DNA of 64,000 nucleotides from contig VWZS01000184.1 of assembly GCA_013397075.1 (NCBI GenBank), positions 1,121,862 through 1,185,861 of the forward strand, written 5' to 3'. The translations under genes were made by a program, and so were the position numbers. Below the pieces are notes generated by a model that made no database searches, was not told the DNA's origin, and was given only the letters and a program-made list of their open reading frames with translations. Below are positions 54,901 through 60,900 of the stretch, in pieces. The number at the start of each line of letters is the position of its first letter. Position 1 is the first letter of the stretch. The DNA comes from Rhabdornis inornatus. Taxonomy: Eukaryota; Chordata; Aves; Passeriformes; Rhabdornithidae.

Positions 54901-57900
54901 AGTAGAAGATCAGCTGCAAGCAGATGTTAGACCAACTCTAGAGATGCTAAGGAATGCTGGAATAAAGGTACTAAACATATTGCTGGCATAACAAGTTATC
55001 ATTTATTAACTTTTAAAATCAAGACATAATTTATATTTGTCTGTATTTAGGTTCTTTCAAAGTAAGAAATGTGTCAAGTACTAAGCACATTCTGGGCATG
55101 AACTAGCAGAAACAAACAAGACACTGTGTGTAAAGCTCCCTTGCCTAACACAGGTTTCATAAATCTCAAATTTACTTCTGTAGGAAAACTACCAATGGAT
55201 AGATGTGTGTGTGTCTCAGTCATATATCCCCTGTCTGTCTACAGTAAACTGTCCTTGCTGACACTAAATGAGTTTGGCACAAGATTTGTGTGACAGCAAT
55301 GTTTTCAGGTTTGGCACTCATAACAAATTTCAGCAAACATCAAAAGGTGAATTATTTGAACAAGAATCAGAACTGCCCTTGGGGTTTGTTCAGTTCATAT
55401 ACAAGTAATGCATTTATTTGAGGGAGGGTTTCAAGTAAATATATGAACAGTATCTGAGGGGAGGGGGCAAGATTACAAACATTTTGCTTTAAGCAGTGTC
55501 AAGCTCTGCTCCAAATAGTTGTAATGACTTTGCACTGGTTAAACTGAGTCAGACACGGAGGGATATTTTGCATATGCTGCTTGTGCTGGACTTCAGCCCC
55601 TTCACTGTCTGCTGGAAGGGCAGCTCAGGAGAGCAAAGCAAACCAGGAGAATTTTGGAATGCAATGATAGTAATTTCCTTACACTGATGGTTGAGTCATC
55701 TTACTAGCTAGTCATCATACTAACAAACTTTCTTGGTGTTAAGGGGTTGAGAGAGCTGTCACACATTAAGAACATTATAACTTTATCCCTTAAACTTTAC
55801 TGCCTTCTCAGTTCTGCATGGTCACTGAGCAGGATCTCTTTGGAGTGTTGGGGCTGTAGCTCATGCTCCAAGATTTGCTGTCTCATGGCTTGGCTGCTGC
55901 TTTCTGAGATTATCACCAGGGTCACAGACTGTCGTGTTGCATCATTTGGCTGACAAATGTCATCTATATCCTCACTTTTCTGACCAAGGTAGTATCAGGG
56001 CCATAGGGAAAGGATTTTATGCTTCCCTAGAGCTTTACTTTGTCTTCATATACATTGAGACATTGGCCCTTGTGAGAACAGAAAGGGAATGGAGCTGCAA
56101 AAAGTAGACAGTCCTTTTCTGCTTTGCATACTATTGCAGTAAAAACTGTTTGCTAATTTTACTTTAAAATGCACAAATCAGTATATTTTCTTGAATAATC
56201 TAATCCAAAAAGGTGCCAGAGAAAAATTGGAGAGGGTTGTCATTTAGATTTGGAGAACAGACATGCTAATGTCCAAAGGAGTAAACTCTTACATTATTTT
56301 GCAGATATGGATGTTAACGGGAGATAAACTGGAGACAGCAACTTGCATTGCAAAAAGTTCTCACTTAGTGTCTAGAAATCAAGATATTCATATTTTCAGA
56401 CCTGTAAGTATAGTTCTAACTTTTTTTGTTGGTTCATCAAAGGACAGCTAATAGCAATGTTGCTGTATTCAATTAGTAGTTGGCTGATTGTTGAAAATGG
56501 TTGGGTTATTGTACCGAGTGTCGTAGCAATGGTCAAGGGAGTAGTACTTAGGTTTTTATTCAAGACTGTAAAATTACAAAGCATTTAAGGGTGTTGGTTT
56601 CTAGAGATGTTGATGTGCTGTAGAAATGTTTGTAGCCATGTTTGGGTGACCCAGGTTCAACATGCATTTTACACCCTTCATAACAGACATAGCAAGATAC
56701 CTCTAAATAGTGATGGAGAGGGGTGTGAGGTGAGCTGCTGGGTCACTAAGAAACTGTCCATGCATTTAGGCTGTCTGAATGTCATTCTTGCTTGTTTTAA
56801 CATTTTCATTGATAGAACTCTTTAGAATCAACCAGGATTAATCCTGAATGAAACTGCAACCATTCTCTGTATAAACATAGATCAAATTGGTATGAGAAAT
56901 TTTTTTTTCATGTCATTATATATATGTGCATTTTACCAACAGACGGTTTAGGTAATTGTTAGAAAAGTAAGCTGAATCTTCTTCTATACATTTTATATGC
57001 GTAGTATCCACTTAAGTGAAGCCAAATAAAAATAGATTTTTCAGACGTTGATTGATGATGTGTGATCAGACATAATGTGTCTGTTTGTTCTAAATTAACC
57101 ACATGCACCTACAGAAATAATTATATGAATATAATTTACATGTAAATGTATTTTCTTCTGAAGCATCAGAATGGCAAATTAGGCCCTGCAGACTACTACT
57201 TGCAATTAAATTATTAATGCTTCTGATAAAACTTCAGATCAATTTTTGTTGACCTTTCCATGTTGTAACACCACAAATTAAGTCTTCCTGAACAAAATGT
57301 ATTTAGTTGAGTCAGACTTTTATTTTCATTACCTTGACTGGTAATAGGAGATAGCATAAAACTGTGTTAACTTAGAATACACAAAGTTTTAAATTTAAAT
57401 GCATAGAAAATGCATTTATACAGAATTATTTCTGTGGCTGTATTTGTTGTAAAGAAATAACTACTGAATTAATGTAAGAAAATATCAAGCACTTCTACTG
57501 TAGTTATAAATTAGAAAGAAAAAACCTTTTCCTACTCTCTTTCCAAAAACCTGTGTTTTGTTTTTACCAAAACTGTTTATTTTTAGATGTCTAAGCTTCT
57601 CCAGTTTGTAATTCTGGAGGTATTTACAAATTTTAAAAAAAAAAAAAAAGCATTCTGTTAAGTGAAATGTAGAACAGAGAGGACAATCACTGCTCATCAG
57701 TGTGCACAAGTGCTGACATCTCTTCATCTCTGCAATGCAGAAAGGATGTACTAGGCCAACACAGCCTGGTGTTCCTAACATCTGTCAGACAAGGAGGTTT
57801 CTCGTTACATGTGTTTCTCTTTAATTGTGGCAAAGAAGGAAAGAAAATCTGAATTGTGGCATGTGTATGGGTTTTTTCTCTTTGCGGGGACTTTTTAATG

Positions 57901-60900
57901 TAACTCAAATTTTATGGGTAGTAGAGCCCATCTGGAGAGAGAAAGGTTCTTTAAACTGCTTCTGGCTGGGTACTAGTGGGTCAAGGACAAAACTTCACGT
58001 TCAATGTAATAAAGATTCATATATCTTAAAAGTTATTTAATCAAAGTGTTGACAGAGACAAAATTAAAAGTGTAATCAGGGCTTGTGTTTTACTCTGTGC
58101 TTGGAACTTTGTCTAGCATGATAGCTCTAAAATCCATTGATATTTATTGGGGGCGAAAAAACCAAAAAACCAAACCAAATTAAAAACAAAACAAATCAAC
58201 AAAAAACATACCAAAAACCCCACCAAAACAAACAAAAAACCCCAACACAACCAAACCTGCCAGTCTCTTGTCTTCAGAGTCATGCAAGATCCAAAAGGAT
58301 TAGTACTAATAAGCATCTTTATGTGCCCTTTGAAATCTGTTCCTGGTTACTGAAACTGAAGGAACAATTAATAGGAACACTTTATGTTATTATAAGAGCA
58401 TATTTTAGTCGTTAATAAGCAAAAACAATTGAGGTTTGCTTGGGAAATTTTTCTATTTTTCTCTAGACCTGCCAGGATGAAAAGACTCAGGCCAGCTCAA
58501 AATTCAGATATTTTAAAGTGACTAATTCATTATTATTTTAGCCCTTGCAAACATGGGTGAGGAGCCACTTAAGCTGACTACATAGATTTTACTTGTTTGA
58601 GGATTACTTTTTCACTTCATAAGATTTGAGGCTTATAGCAAAATTCCATGGTTATTAGACTTGCATTGGGATAAAACACTTGAACCAAGGCTTCTGGGTA
58701 TAAGGTCTCAAACTTGATTTGTTTAGACAGGGCTTTTTTAAGAATATAACAAAATATTTTAACTGAGTGGTTTTTTTTGAAGGTTGCCACTCGAGGAGAG
58801 GCTCACTTAGAACTAAATGCTTTTAGGAGGAAGCATGACTGTGCCTTGGTGATATCTGGGGACTCACTTGAGGTAAAAACTTGGTTTCTGTCCAATTATT
58901 TTTGTTATTATTATTTATTATTTATTTTTTCAAGTATTTGCCCATACTTTTAAGTAGTCATTAGAGATACTTTTGCTTATCACTGGGTGCAAATTAGAGA
59001 ACATATGTTGTAAATGTGCAAATGTTACTGGGTTTCTAGTCTTCTGTACAGTAACAGACTGGAATTTGTATATAGCATACTTTAGTACTGTCTATTCTCT
59101 TAACCTCAAAGCATGTTGGTGCTCAAACTGACATTCTCTTTGATTTTAAAAATAGTAAAGCCGCAGTCAGGAGAATCTTTCTCTTTTTTTCTCCCAGTTG
59201 GATGTTGTACATGGAAAACTTCATTTAAAAAATCGTTATACTGTGTTTTTGTTTTGGGCTATATGTAGTAATATTTAATTGTAAATAAATCCAAGCATCT
59301 TTTTTTCCTCAGGTTTGTCTGAAGTATTATGAGCATGAATTCGTAGAGCTGGCTTGTCAGTGTCCTGCTGTAGTGTGCTGCCGATGTTCTCCCACCCAGA
59401 AAGCCCACATTGTGAAACTGTTACAGCACCACACCGGGAAACGCACATGTGCAATAGGTAACTCTTGGCACAATCCTCCTAGTAAAATCTGTAATAAATG
59501 TAATCAGCAGGTGGCACCACGGAGAAATAGCTGAAACAAAACCAGAGACACTTCTTTACCAACCTTTACCAATAGCCAGGTATTGCGTAGTCGTGGCACA
59601 AAATGGCATTCCATGAGAAAGGTGCAGTTATCTTCTCTATTCTGCAGGAAAGTCTTGATTGCTGAAGTAATTAATCTTAAACCATAGATTAACTGTAAGA
59701 ATTTAAAGGTATTTAAGAGGTTTCTCTAATACTGTAAGGCCAGGCGAATAAAACCTCTGAAGAACTGAATATTGTAGTGACATTTTCCAGGTGATGGAGG
59801 AAATGATGTCAGCATGATCCAAGCAGCAGACTGTGGAATTGGAATTGAAGGCAAGGTAATGTTAACAGTATCATTGTGAAATGTGTGTCACATAGCAGCC
59901 TAGTAGAATGTGATTAGAAGCTTTATTCTTAAACAACAGTGAATTGATTAATTTACTTTTTCTAATTAAAGTATTCTGCAAGATGATAAGAATGCTTAGT
60001 CTTTAGTATTTTTGCTTGTATGTCTTCTGCTTTGTCTTTTTAAAAGCAGAAAAAACTATAGTTATTTCTGTGTAGCATTTACCTGGAATAAGCAGAAGAA
60101 GCAATTAAACTTACTTGTTACAGCCCACTGCATCTTAGAATATGCACAAAAAATTGTCACGTCTCATTGCAGGGTTGATTTTCAAAGAAGGAACAATTAA
60201 TTATTAATTATTTAATTATTATTGCTTAGAATTTTGAAACTTGATACACATCTTTTACACTGGGCTTCATATTTGAAATATTTTTTCTTTTGTTCTAGGA
60301 GGGAAAACAAGCTTCTCTAGCAGCTGATTTTTCTATCACACAGTTTAAACACATAGGTAGGCTGCTGATGGTACACGGTCGAAACAGTTACAAAAGATCA
60401 GCAGCACTTGGTCAATTTGTCATGCACCGAGGCCTTATTATTTCAACTATGCAGGTATTTAAAACTTTGTTTTCTGAATAGTTAAAATCCCTATATCTGT
60501 TTTGAAATGTCACGAAATCTTAATCACTTTTGTTATTTTTTCTATATTGTGTTATTTTATATATACAATTATATTAAATCATTAATTATCTGCTTTTTGT
60601 AGGCTGTATTTTCATCAGTCTTCTACTTTGCATCTGTTCCCTTGTACCAAGGATTCCTAATGGTAGGGTAAGTCAAAGCAACCGTTACAATATCTGGTAA
60701 TAAATACAGCAAACTAACTGGTTAAATAACACCGTGGGCTTGGTGTCATCCTTATTTTCAATGCATTTGTCCTGGGTACACTACCAAAACCTGGGATGAG
60801 TGTACCAAGAAAAGTCACACTAAGTTGGATATGCACTATGTGAGGGGGAAAGTCTCATTATCAGTTCTCTGGAGAGAGGGATATGCATAGCCTTAGAAGA

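Noticed and set aside
58137..58415. Lys/Asn/Gln/Pro-rich open frames across the A/C tract
   Set aside because: Compositional translation of a G-free low-complexity repeat; not a gene.
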